Shown piece by piece: positions 32,533 to 44,557 of a stretch of DNA of 64,000 bases; positions within the stretch are counted from its first letter, which is position 1, and each line of letters opens with the position of its first letter. The translations under genes were made by a program, and so were the position numbers. Source of the DNA: Mucidula mucida (lineage: Eukaryota > Basidiomycota > Agaricomycetes > Agaricales > Physalacriaceae); assembly GCA_015501055.1 (NCBI GenBank), contig JADNYV010000070.1, positions 103,274-167,273 of the forward strand. The letters run 5' to 3'. Under the pieces are notes generated by a model, which did not search any database, was not told the DNA's origin, and saw only the letters and a program-made list of their open reading frames with translations.

Positions 32533-35500
32533 TTACTTCTTCGTGAGAGCAAATTTAACGATCTGGTCAGCCTGGTCCTGTGTCACAGGCTGCTGGCTCA
32601 ACGACATCGCCTGCGCTTTACCGGCCTTGGGTCCGTTCTTGCGATACTCCTGCTTGATACGAGATCCGCTCACCTGCCAGCCACAATGCGTTAGTACGCG
32701 TGACAGCAAAATCAATCGAGCGTACCGTCTTGATCTTATCCTTGGTCGTCTTGTCGATTTCAGTCGCCTCGAACCATACATTCGCATTATCGTCGCCAAC
32801 CGACTTGCTCTCATAAATACTCTCGACGTCAAACTTGTTGAGCTTTACTTTCGCTTGACTGAGTTTATTGAAGACGTCCTTGCTGATGCTGTCAAAACTT
32901 TCGTTCTTCTTAGCCTGAAGAACAACGAAGTTGCGGTGGTTGAGCGCGGCGCGCTGCATGTCTGCCGTCTCGGTCACACGGCCTACGATGAGGTTGGAGA
33001 GGGTCGATTCGTCGGACAGGGCGACCATTTGACCGCTGCGCAATCAAGTTAGTGTTCAAGAGAGTACGGTACGCATTCGTCAATTACCCAGTCTTCTTGG
33101 TGACACCCACATAGAAATCGTGTGCTTTCTGAAATACATGAATTCCTGTTAGTAGGCTGATGGACGTGGCGGAAGTGGGTGATCGTACCGAGTAGCTGCC
33201 ACTGAGCGTCGGCTCACAGGCAATGACATGCTGTGAACACCATCATTCGAACATCATGATTATCTCAAAAAGAAGATGAACTCATACCAAAGTGATACCC
33301 TGGTCCCTCATCAAATTAGTGGATCGCACAGGATCATTCTCTGGAGCCAAGTTCAGCCCATCGCAATGTTAGAACAAGTTAAAAGGGACACCCACGGTTG
33401 GGACACTCGAGCAGCTTATCCCCATACTCGTCGATACCATGGGGCGGAGAATCCGTCACCAAAACCACAACCTTCGTCGCGTCATCCTTCCACGAAGCGT
33501 TCAATGCATCATCCAGCGCATCACACTGCGCCTCCGGCCCATCTCCGCCCTCGCTTGCTTCAAGTTTCCCAAGTTCCGTCTTCATTTCCTCCGGATCATC
33601 ATAGAAGCCAAACGACTTTGACACGAAGTCATAGCTCTGTTCGTTCCCTAGGCGGTCCTTCTGCGGGTGGTCTCGGAAGGCGATGAGCCCGACGCGTAAG
33701 TCTGACGATGACCAGTTGCCTGACTGGACGATGTCGGAGACGATGGATTTGACGCGATCGCGCGCCTGATCGATGAACCTCTGCATGCTTGACGTCGCGT
33801 CTAGCACAAACATGATATCCCTTTTCACATAAAAGAATGAGCACAAATGAGATTCACCATGAAAAGGCGGCAGAGACTTACAAGGCAGTGGACTCCGCGC
33901 CGCTCGCCCACTTCTTCAACGTCTTGATCGGTGGTACGAAGAAATACTCTCCTCCATGACTAGTAACGAAGAACTCCTGCGGCACTCCGGGCAAGTCAAT
34001 GGCGCCTTGAGCCTTTACTCCCGCAAAGCCCGCCACGCTGATCTCCTCGCCGGTAGTCCTGGACTTCAATTTCCAGTTGACCTGCTGGCCTGACTTGGGC
34101 AAAGCAATCGGGTCGGTGACGAATTGGACCTCAGTGAAATCTTGGGCGGACTTTGGGGCAGGCGGGCCGCCGATGATTGGGTCTTGGCCTATACCAACCA
34201 TCAGTAATTCAGTCAAATACGTAGAAACACAATAACCGACCAAGATTGACGGGTAGCAGACTCGTGGTCGGGAAGAAATCATTGTTTGCCATCGAAACTG
34301 TCTGCCGTACAAAACCAGAGTCCAAGCTGGACTGGTATGAGACGAACAGAAGCCCGCGTTGCTTATCTTTATCATTGCTCGTGATCTTCGACTGCTTTTC
34401 CCCATCCGTCACCTGTGGGCCCATCATCAGCCATCCATCCTCTCGTATAGGGAAACCTAGTCCAACATACCTCAATGCCATAGGGTAAACCAGCCCTAAC
34501 AATCATGCCGCTCTCCAAAAACCTCTTCTGGATATACGGATCCAAGCTCCTAGGAGCAGTCTTGCGCGTATGCGCGGTGAATGGACAAAACTTTTCCGTG
34601 AGGGAGTTGGGCGGAATAGAGGGGTCGTTCCGGATATGATAGTCGAAGTCGTTGTTGCGCGTCGCATCTGCACCGAGCTTGGCATCATCGCGGAGCGGGC
34701 ATACTTGGAGCGGTGCACCCTTGAATAAATGATGGTTTAGAAAGAATAAGAGACCAATGCAGGAAGGAGATACATACCGACTTCCATCGGCCAATCAACC
34801 GAGCGCCCCATAGCTCCTTGCCTTCATCATCCGTCAAACCAGCGCTACCTCCTCCAGGCGCGAACTCCCTCCACCTCTTCCCATTTCGTACACAATAGTC
34901 ATCAAACTCGGGAACAAACTGCTGCAACTTCCTGAAAACCATCATGGTGCCATCCTTGCACCACGCAGGCCGCTTGACGGCCGACGAGGAAGGATCGTCG
35001 ATAAGTGGATCTCCTTTGTATCCCAGGATGATGACTCCGGGGTCGACCTCAATCTGACCAGGATTTGGTTTGATGCGACCGCTGTAGTGAGAGTTAGCAA
35101 CAATCGTCAGTCATCACTATTTACTTACCGGAGGGCGGGCTGCGAGACGCCGTCTTCAAAACCAAAGTGCTCGTGTCCGACCCATGGCGCAGGGCGCGCA
35201 CGGCCCTCCATAGTCTCGATCACAGTAATCGACGAGCCAAAGAGGTCTGTCACAGCTTTACTGGCCGCTGTACAAGTATTCGGGTCTACCAATAGCATTT
35301 CAGCGACGTGTAGTAATCATCACAAACTGACGGGTGACTTACCGCTGCCCGAGACGCTGAACACCCCATGTAACGCTCCTTTGTCACGCCCAGCGCTCCC
35401 ATTGACGGGATCAGGATCAGGTTTATTGAACACAGGATCCCAGACCGCCTGGTCGCCCAAATACTCCCTATCATCCCTCATCGCGTGAGTATCGAATCTC

Positions 35501-36014
35501 GCATCACCCGTCTTGCCCTTCTCGCCAATGTAATTCAGTCCCATACGCGTGAAGGCGATTTGCTGTTGCGCGTTAGCAATGATGGCGAGAGACCGGCGTT
35601 CAGCCCGAGCTTTGGCTTTTTCGTTGTTAATCCTTTTGAGGAAGTTCGCGACATCGTTAGACGAAGAGGGTCTGAAGGCGAGCAAGGCGGTTTTGAACCG
35701 CCGGACATCTGCTATGCGGAAAAATATGAAATTTTCGGCTTTCTGTACCAACGCGCGATGTAAGCAAATGTTAGTAGGAACAAGAAACAAGTACGGACCT
35801 TTGGAAAGAGATATATGACGTCGCCTTGAACGTTGTCGAGATCAGGCAGGTCTTCAGTCTCGGCAGCGTGTACGGATTCACTCTTGAAGCGTTGCTGGAA
35901 GTCGGTAGAGAACGCGGCACGGAATGCGGGGCGTTCTGCAAGCGAAGGTGTAACAAGCGGGATGATAGACCGCCCAGTGAGGTGCTGGAAGTCGCTTTGG
36001 TCAAGAGAAGACAT
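32533..36014 (-). CDS. DyP-type peroxidase fused to a von Willebrand A domain
   Basis: Many in-phase exons from Met 36014 (alternative 36047) to the stop at 32533. The N-terminal ~500 residues are a complete fungal DyP heme peroxidase: DLDNVQGDV near residue 60, the distal GFEDGVSQPALR (GxxDG, exon 35285-35129), VFRKLQQFVPEF, and CPFTAHTRKTAPR with the proximal heme His. The end is EFFVTSHGGEYFFVPPIKTLKKW. The last DyP codons (..TTG at 33882) meet a gtaagt donor, and a 61-bp intron (33821-33881) joins in phase to LDIMFVLDATSSMQ. That starts a vWA domain with the metal-site DATSS, GGDGPEAQCDAL and LVTDSPPHG. About 200 further residues follow (SIACEP/VIACEPTLSG region, KEDVFNKL-like helices), ending in KFALTKK. 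No signal peptide is seen, so it is probably intracellular. If the 61-bp intron is kept, the DyP ends at once with TAA. Confidence 0.82.
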
Positions 36015-36807
36015 GGCGACGGTGCTCTTCTGGAGGGACGGGCGCAACCAATCGAGTTGTAGTCAATAACCGGTATAAGAAAGTTATGAAGGTTCCCATT
36101 TCGTGGTATCGGCCATAATGCGTACCTCGTGTAAGCCTAGATGGCGATGTTGGTGAGATGGGCGGCGTTCTCGATCTGTATCCGATAGAAAGAAGTTGCA
36201 GCGTAGATGGTCACGCGTGGAATTAGCTGCCCAATAATGACTGCACCCGTCATGGCAGTACCCCCCGCAGAGGATCACCAACGTCAATGAAAGTCGGCCA
36301 ATGAATGGACGCGTTATTGATCAAGACACGAGTGCAAGCCGGAGATGCAAGAACGCCGGAACCATCGTATCGATGCATGATAGGATTAAATGCGGGTACG
36401 TGTAGGAAGAATGATGGAAATGGGGTTGCAGTCAACAAAGAAGAAACGCCTGTCCGGACCTGCTAGAGACTGGCTCCATTTACGTCTGTGGTCATCACGA
36501 GGAGCTATTTTATGGGACCCCTGTTCGTCTGCTGTCTACCTGCAGTGATAGTGACGAACTCAATGTGAGGTCTTCACGGAGCGCAAAGCGAAGTAGAAAA
36601 GATCGCTTGGAAAGCACGTCCTGAGATTTTCAAACCGTGAGGGTAAGAAGAAAAGAGATGTAAGATACGGCAACGACCGAGCAATCCCCCGGACCGTCGG
36701 GTCCGCTCATCCGATGCTGTAAGCTCGTCCACTATGTACTAAAGCACTGATACTCGAAACCCCGTTGTCAACACACGATTTGAGTGTAAAAAGTACTTGT
36801 ACGCATA
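36015..36807. other. Intergenic region between the DyP-vWA and oxygenase genes
   Basis: No gene supported. Short minus-strand frames at 36084-36438 have no motif. Both neighbours are on the minus strand, so this holds the DyP-vWA promoter and the oxygenase 3' flank. Confidence 0.5.
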
Positions 36808-38440
36808 TCAGTTGTAATGCTTCACAACGATCCCTTTTACATATTCCTCCTCTACGCCCGCCTCCTTGCTCTTCTTTAGATCACTCAAGCCATAGGTCCT
36901 GTAGTGCGTTTAGTCAAGCTTTAACAAGTCGAGTACCGTACTCCCACGTACCTGACTCGGGCAGTCCGCCACCCATTCATAGTCGGGGCATCTGCATCCT
37001 CGACTCGGCGCTGAATGCCCACTTTTTGCAGCACGGGGCTCTCTTTCAGTGGGAGGAGAAGCACGTCGTCCTGAGGCATGCCAAAGTACATGACACAAAG
37101 CCGGTCAGATCCCCGCTGGTCGACAGGAGGCTGAATGACGCGGTGGATGGTCGGCTTGTAGAATCCGCCGGACAGAAAGTCAATGGTATCACCGGTGTTG
37201 ATAATCTAAAATTAAGATTATCGTTGATTCGAGATATGTGGCTACACACTCACCACTGCGTTATCGATGTGGCACACAAACTTCCATTTGCCATCGGGAG
37301 AGAGAACCTGAAGACCGCTTACAGGCTGGCTCCATAGAATGGAGATGCTGCCAATGTCTGCGGAGGTCAATTCATTAGACGGTGAGACATCGTTCACTAA
37401 GATACGTACCGGTATGGCCCTTGAGCCATACATTCTTCGTTATTTGTTCCTCTTCATCAGACCGGGGGAAGCTACGGCGCTATTAGAATCAAATTGGTCG
37501 AATAGTCCACTGACTCACTATTTCATAAAGCTTACTGGTTCAACGAAGAGAATTATCGTTCAGATATTGAGATTATGAAGCCAATGGCGCACCTGCCGTT
37601 TGTCCGTCAGCACGGAAGGTGTGCTTCTCCACGAGCGTTTCTTCTGGTACTTCTAAAGTCAACGCGAGGATTCTATTTACGATTCAGCGGTTGTTAAATC
37701 TTTAATGACACATCGACTCACCTCAAAATCGGATGCAGGATGTTGAAATGGTTGTGTTGAGCAAATGCGTCGACTTCGGGAATGTATCGACGAAGCGCGG
37801 CGGGATGCTGTCGTCTGGTAACATCTATATTGACTATCCGCGTATGCATTGAGTTGATCTTCGGTACGATTTTAGTACGACTCACCGCTATAGAGCTCTA
37901 CCTGATCCTTTGTTCCGCTCTCTGAATCAACTTTCTGTATATCGACACGCAGTTATAGAAAGCGGCGCTGGACGAACCAGAATAAGCACTTACCCAGACC
38001 CTACGGCTTTTGTATCCTTGATAGTTTGCCGCGTTTGCGAGATCAGCCAGGTAGTCCTTCATTTCCTCTTGAGTGACCTTGGTGAACGGGACATCGGCAA
38101 TGTCGAAAATGCGATCTTTCTGCTCAGCGCATTAGCATGCTTATATACATTCGAACAATCGGCCATAGTGCCCTACCTGTGCCGACGTGTACCCATGATT
38201 GATTCCATAGCAGAAACCGTAGGTCTGAAAGGCATCGCGAACAAGAGGAACGAGCTCCTGGCGGCCTTCTGACGTTCGTGCCTTTGCCAAGTCGACAACC
38301 GGGATCTCGGCCCACTCCACTGGCAGATTGAAGACTGGTTAGGACTATAGCAAAGGTCAGGCGAAGGACCTACAATTCTCGGTCGTCGGCGGGGGCGGTA
38401 CATACCGTGCGCACTCGGGGATGGTAGCTACACTCGGCAT
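36808..38440 (-). CDS. 2-oxoglutarate/Fe(II) oxygenase, isopenicillin-N-synthase-like
   Basis: The N-terminal domain reads IPVVDLAKARTSEGRQELVPLVRDAFQTYGFCYGINHG, the DIOX_N signature. The catalytic core has GHTDIGSISILWSQPVSGLQV (His-x-Asp iron ligands), then INTGDTIDFLSGG and PTIHRVIQPP (third His ligand). A final intron (gtacgt..cactacag) adds a tail ending VKGIVVKHYN, with the stop at 36808. Such enzymes hydroxylate, desaturate or cyclise small molecules using 2-oxoglutarate. The first exon (Met 38440, MPSVATIPECA) does not join exon 2 in phase with the splice sites I can see. Either the start is elsewhere or a base is missing there. The protein would be about 380 aa. Confidence 0.8.
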
Positions 38441-39367
38441 ATCCAGTGATGGAGGGTGTAGCAGGAGAGAAGCATCTCATATTTGAAGACCCCAAAGTAA
38501 GCGCTCCGCATGGTGGATGACTAGCCATGAAACCTTGCTCGAGGAAGTAAGAGGCTAACTATTGTGATCATGCGGCTATGTTCCGCCTGGAGCAGATAGG
38601 CTCAATCGGTGGCCGATACGAAACATGACAGAACTTTCGGGAAGCCGAGCAAGCATACTGGGGAATTGTTCCTGCAGGGAGCATTCCAGTGCGCTGAAAA
38701 TGCCTGAGGAACAATAGCTCATGACGTTTGGATGGAGCGGCGATCACTCTTGAGGGCGAAGTCTTGCACCTGCGAGCCTGTTCAGCAGTTAGCCACACTC
38801 TTCCACCGGCTAGGGTTCGTACCGGTGATTGACAGAAGGCATGTACGACAACTGGGGCAGCACGTAGTCACTGTGCAGGACGGCCAGTGGTAGTACCGGT
38901 GAAAGCATGTACAACTTGAAATAATTCACACTGCTTCTTGAATTTGATCTACAGCTGCGCACTGCCTGGCTTTCAACCCGCGCCCAAAACTAAAAGCTGA
39001 GAGTTTATCTAAGCATAGTTAGGGAGATAAGGCGACATGTTCTGATGTAATAGATAGAAGCGAAGTCCCAATTGACAAAAATTTCGACGGCATCCTAAAC
39101 GACTAGTTCGAAGGTGTCACCAGACCTGCTTAAGCTGCGGGAGTAAGACTTGGTAGGTCTTCAATTGAATCGCACCCTGGTCAGTTGCTGGGGTAGACCG
39201 TCAGGACAGAGGAATGTCACAGTATAAATTCGATCATGTAACAGAGTTCATGACCCGATTTAGGTCGCAGTTGTTTTGAGATACGAAGCACATTTCATAG
39301 CTGCAACTTACAGAGAGGTGTTTCTACATTGAGCTTGTATACAAAGAGCGGCCCGTCCAAAAGCCAT
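38441..39367. other. No gene recognised
   Basis: Short frames only (38568-38798 minus is the longest). No motifs and no splice support. Confidence 0.45.
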
Positions 39368-41480
39368 TTATTTTCTCTGCGCTTGCTTAAGAATCAAGTT
39401 GACGACACTGCTCGCCTATAACAGAAGTGAGTAAGGCTGTCATATGGCTCAGTAGTACGTACGTTAGCTTTGGAGGCGGGCTTGGGTTCAGAGACAGGCG
39501 TATAGGTACCAGTGGCACGAGCCTCGTCAGCGATTCTGTCACCCTCGACCTTAATGTGGAACTCAGTAACTCGCACCTGCCTCCGAGCAAATATCATACC
39601 TTGCCCAATTTCTGCTTAGCCTCCTTCAAAGTCGTAGCCGCGGCCCAGACTTTCGCATTCTTATCCCCCTGTTCACTCGAGACATACACATTCTCGACAG
39701 CAACATCATGATGCAGCGCGCCCGCCGCGGACATGTCCTTGTGCACATCAGCCGCGATATCGCTAGCGCTACGGTTCTGCACAAAGGCTTGATGCTCGAC
39801 GGTCTGGCGGTACTTGGCAGCGTACTTCGCTGTATCGAGGATCTTCTTTACGAAACCCGTGACGAGGACTTGGTAGGGTTCCTCAGCCATGGCCGCCGCA
39901 CGCAAGCCCCATTGGGCGGTGGGAGTCGGTTCAGCGAGGGGTAGAATGTGGCCGCTTTGAAGAATTCAGTATACCGGCGCGCGTAGTTGACATAAATTGA
40001 CGCGAAACTCACTCAGTCTTAGCGACGATGCCTCGGTAAAAGTCAATCGCGTTCTGCAGAAGTTAATGAGTACGAGGCTGTATCTCGCGATTCAGACGTT
40101 AATTACACTATAATATCCGCTGAGGGTCGGCTCGCAGGCAATGACATTATGTATGGAGGTCAGAAAAGTCGACCAACGAAGTAAAACATAAGAGCATACA
40201 AGAGTAATGTTCTGATCCTTCATCATCTCCGCGGTCCGGATAGGGTCGTTCTCTGAGAAAAAGGCTGAGCGTCATGAAGTAAGACTCGGTGGAAAGAACC
40301 TACGACTAGGACAACCATCAGGCCAAAAATCACCGCTATCTTCAACGCCATGTGGGGGCGAATCTGTGACGAGGATAACGACTTTGCTCGCCTCATCTCG
40401 CCAAGCAGCGTTTAGCGCATCGTCCAATGCATCGCACTGCGCCTCCGGTCCATCTCCGCCCCCACTCGCCACAAGGCCAGCAAGGTTCATTTGGAGGGTA
40501 GCGACGTCCGATGTGAAGGCATAGGCTTGCGTGACGAAGCTTGTGTCCTGCGGTGGGTGGTCGCGGAAGGAGATCAGGCCGAAGCGGAGGTCGTCGATGG
40601 AGGCGAAGGAGCCAGACGAGCGTAGCTCAGATGCGATGGTGATGACATGCTTGCGGGCTACATCGATGTAGGGTTGCTGGCTACCTGTGGCGTCGTGGAC
40701 AAAGAGGATGTCCCTAGGCGATTTGAGCGTGACTACCGATGTAGTAAAAGAGGCTGAACAGCTTACAACTTCACTTGAGGTTCGCTAGAGGTGTACTCGA
40801 AGGTGTAGCACTGGAACGGGCCTTGGGACTATGTACAGACTCGTCAATAAATGTCCCGGGCAAGTAAACTAGAGCATACCTGGGAGAGAGGATGCCAGAA
40901 ATGAACCTACCGACACGAAAACGGTCAATACGAGAATAAGACGCAGCTACACGGGAAAATACACTCACAGCATCGTCATTCTGGGCCCTATATTGGGAGT
41001 CGAAAACATCTGAGCCATTTGCCGGAGCGCTAATTCTACACGAAGAGATTAGTGTCCCAATTCGACTGCAAGGAATGCTGAAGATGGCATACTTCGAATA
41101 CTGGCCACTGTACTCCTGAATTACCCATTGAAGCGATTGACCTCCAGGGTATGGGAAACCGTGGCCACGGTACGTCTGCGGCGACTTCTTGTATACGAGA
41201 CCTGCGTCGTCTGCGCAGCTGGCAATCGTCCACACGTTCTTCGTGAACGGCGCTTTGGTCAGCTTCCACTGAAGCAAGAATCAGCAGCCTGATATTGCGA
41301 CGAGAGGATATACGGGTCTCTTACCTTCTGCTTTTCGCTCGTCGCCGATGCATTTGCTAGACGCATCCATGGTGTGGATGCAGCTGTCTCCGCGTGCGGG
41401 ATGGCTTCCAGGTAGAGATCCTGGTTAAGGATTTTGATACGATAAACGCCATCCTGGCCGGGAGTGCTTGTGAAGGTCAT
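39368..41480 (-). CDS. Beta-trefoil-like lectin domain fused to a von Willebrand A domain
   Basis: Met 41480 opens MTFTSTPGQDGVYRIKILNQ, then DLYLEAIPHA. The next exon carries QKWKLTKAP..WTIASC, GHGFPYPGGQSLQWVI and YAIFSIP. Repeating YxI..W and QxW elements fit a ricin-B/beta-trefoil lectin of about 150 residues. A mini-exon (VHFWHPLSQ) and SQGPFQCYTFEYTSSEPQV follow. A gtaagc..cgcctag intron then joins in phase to DILFVHDATGSQQPYID, the vWA domain. It has DATGS at the metal site, GGGDGPEAQCDAL and LVTDSPPHG. The C-terminal region (SIACEPTLSGYYSNAIDFYRG..) parallels the DyP-vWA gene, with matching intron positions, so the two vWA halves are paralogues. The stop is at 39368. No signal peptide. 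Confidence 0.75.
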
Positions 41481-41861
41481 GATTTCGACCGAGGTGATTC
41501 GCCAGGTCGTAGAGAGTAGAAATATGAGTTGGGGGGTTGAAAACGCCTAAAGACGACTTGCTGTTCAGTCTTTCGTTCACCTCATGTATAGCTGTCAAGT
41601 CCCTCGATTATTATCGATGACCCTGCGGTTCGGTTCTTCAAACTTTTTTTGACAGGCGGCATGAAGCAAAGATGAACTATCAAAACTTGAGTCACAATGT
41701 GGGGTGCGATCCAGACCAGATCTGTGTTGCTTCTTTTAATCGTCCTACGGAGCTCCAGACGCCGGTCATCTTCCCTGCACCAAGATGTATGGTGTCCGCC
41801 GGAATAATAGTAGTGTCTCAGAACATCTGTCCTGAGGTAATCGTTAGTTAGCACGAACGAC
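41481..41861. other. Divergent promoter region
   Basis: About 380 bp between the lectin-vWA gene (minus) and the oxidase gene (plus). No further gene seen. Confidence 0.6.
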
Positions 41862-44024
41862 ATGCCCTTCCAGACTCTAGGAAACGATATCTTCGCGCAC
41901 CATGGCCGCCAGCTAATCCGAAACTTCATCGACGAGCAGGGCAAAGGCCCAGTCGTGCCTCCACCGGTGCCCCAAGAGCAGGCGGACCATATTCAGTTCA
42001 AAGCCAGGGCGACGAGTGTCGACACCAATGCATCTACCCCAGCGGAACCCGTCGGTATTCTCGGTGCAGGTATGTTCATTGGCGAGGACTCACTGAAGGT
42101 CATCCATTGAGTTACATGGAATGTAGGAGCCACTGGCTTGTATACCGCCCTCATCCTCGATGACTTGGGCATCCCTTACAAAATCCTCGAAGCGCGCGAC
42201 CGCGTCGGCGGACGTCTCTACACCCACACCTTCCCGAACCAGACCGGCGCTCCCTACAACTACTTTGATGTCGGTGCCATGCGCTTCCCCGAGATCGCCG
42301 CCATGCGGCGCGTCTTTCAGCTCTTCGACTACAAGCCTCTCAACACGGGCGACCTTGCCCTCAAGAAGAAGCTCAAGCCTTTCTTCTTCCGCGGCGCTGC
42401 CAACAACGATACGTTCCTTTCGTATAATGGCGTCACGGTAAAGCAGAATGCTTTGCCTGCCGGGGATCCATTCCAAGGTGAAGCCGTGATTCAGGATGCT
42501 AACCCGCAGCCGTATCTTCGTGCTGGTGCAAAGGCCATCGCGGATGATGTGATCGCGCCATTCGCGACGCGTCTTCTAGATGACTTGGAGTACAAGACGA
42601 ATGATGGATGGGAGTATATGAAGCAGTTCGATTTGTACTCGACTCGCTCGTACATGAGCATCCAGTATAGGCCGAGCCCGGAGTTGAATTTGCCTGCTAG
42701 GCCGCTGCCGACTGATGTCGTGAACTGGGTCGAGACGTTCGACAAGTCGACGGGATGGTACGACCGCGCTCTGTCAGAGACGGTCCTAGAGGCTGTCGCG
42801 TTCGGATGGTCTCCCTCGACGAACCCGCTTGAAAGCACACCTTGGTGGTGTATCGAGTTAGTGTCACTTTTGCCGATCCCTGAACAGAGTCACTGATGGT
42901 GATGTCTCCTAGTGGCGGCGCCTTCCAAATTGCCGACACGATGGCCAAGTACATCCGTTCCCGTCAACGCGACGCTATCACCCTCAACACCCGCGTCACC
43001 AGCATCGCTCTCACGAAGTCCTCCTCCGGCTCCGATGTCATTGAGGTCACGACAGACGGTGTGACCAAGCACACCTTCTCTCACGTCGTCACCTCCATCC
43101 CGCTCCCCGTCATGAGGACCCTCGATTTGTCCAAAGCCGGACTCACACCCATGCAGTCGAATGCCCTCAGGCAGCTCAGCTACGGGCCGTCCATCAAAAT
43201 AGGTATGCAGTTCCGTACTGCCTGGTGGACTACCGCGTTGGACAAGGATGGGAAGCCGCTCAACATTATTGGAGGACAGACTTACACGGATAGTCCTCTG
43301 AGGACTGTGGTATACCCTTCCTTCGGAGATGTCCGTGCTGGGAAGACGACTACACTCATTGCGAGCTATTGCTGGACTGAGGACGCGGAGAGGTTGGGGA
43401 CCTTGATTGGGAATGGCGATCAGGTCCTGATCGACCTTGTCCTTCGAGAGCTCGGGACGATCCACAATGTCACGGTAGACTTCTTGCGCGGGCAGCTGAT
43501 CGATACGTTTGCGTGGAACTGGTCCAGAGATCCGTACACCATGGGTAAGCATTCTTTCCATTGGTAAGGCTCCTCGTACTGAATCTCGTCCGCCAGGCGC
43601 TTTCGCCTTCTTCGGTCCAGGCAAATTCAACAACGTCTACACCGCCCTCAACAATCCCGCAGCCGCGGGCCATCTCCATTTTGCAGGCGAAGCCATCTCC
43701 GTCCGACACGCCTGGGTCGAAGGCGCGCTCGACTCCGCCTGGCGCGCCGTCTTCGAATTACTCCTACAGCCTGGCTTCGCGTCTTACCAAGAGAAATTCT
43801 TTGAGAACTGGGGCGTGAATGCGGAATGGTTCCAGCAGGACGCGGTTCCTGCTGATGCGCCGCCACCGAAGACGAAGAAGACTATCACGCCTGGACCAGG
43901 AGGACGTGTACACCTCCCGGTAAGCAGGGATATCGAGATTCCGCCTGAGCAAGTCGATCTGAGCAAGGTATTGGGTGGAAGTTTGTTGGTAAAACATATC
44001 GCTGTGACGCATCCTGAATTGTAA
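41862..44024 (+). CDS. FAD L-amino-acid-oxidase-like flavoprotein
   Basis: Exons 41862-42069, 42127-42856, 42913-43544 and 43597-44024, all GT-AG and in phase, about 665 aa. The dinucleotide-binding fold is split by intron 1: VGILGAGATGLYTALIL, then ILEARDRVGGRL (second FAD motif). FDVGAMRFPEI and TPWWCIDGGAFQIADTM are typical of fungal L-amino-acid oxidases. The C-terminal FAD motif is HLHFAGEAISVRHAWVEGALDSAW. These enzymes turn amino acids into keto acids, ammonia and hydrogen peroxide. No signal peptide is visible, so cytosolic. It lies divergent to the lectin-vWA gene. The substrate cannot be fixed from sequence. Confidence 0.88.
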
Positions 44025-44557
44025 GATGGGACTTAGCTGTAGTCCGTAAAAATAGTACTCCAGTAGTACTGTATATTGCATAAGAAAAGTTTGTCGAAGG
44101 AGCCTGACTCGAATGCAGAGAAAAGATAAAAGGAAATTGCCGGATCTGGGTGTGCCCTCATCCTACGCTTCAAATAGGCCATACTTTGCTATCATTAGGA
44201 AGTTACAATGGCCGTGGCGAATGGATACACACGTTTTAAAGCCGGTCGCCCTCCATGCAGCAACTGAAATGACAGCAAGTACAAGCACTGACGCCACCTT
44301 AGAGGCAAGATCACTGTAACGTCTTCAGAGATAGACTGAAGTCAAAAGAGCGGCGGAGCCTGGCGTCAAGTTCGGCAGAAATGGAGCATCTAAATACGAC
44401 GTAGCACTTGAATTGTTAGCTTACACTGTTCATACTTAGATCCAGTTATACTCCCACTGTTCCCTCACCACTTTGAACTCCAATGTACATCCCAAAAGCT
44501 TTGAGCTTTCATAGTGTCATTGGGCAACTTTACTACGTACAAGTCAATCTTACAGTA
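44025..44557. other. 3' flank; source of the relic at 17.3 kb
   Basis: No gene. From about 44190 on the sequence is shared with 17260-17580, which extends into the 3' part of the neighbouring LRR-like gene. Confidence 0.6.

Noticed and set aside
36910..36923. Oxygenase stop at 36921
   Set aside because: A gtacgt..cactacag intron removes it and adds a coherent 29-residue C-terminus ending at 36808.
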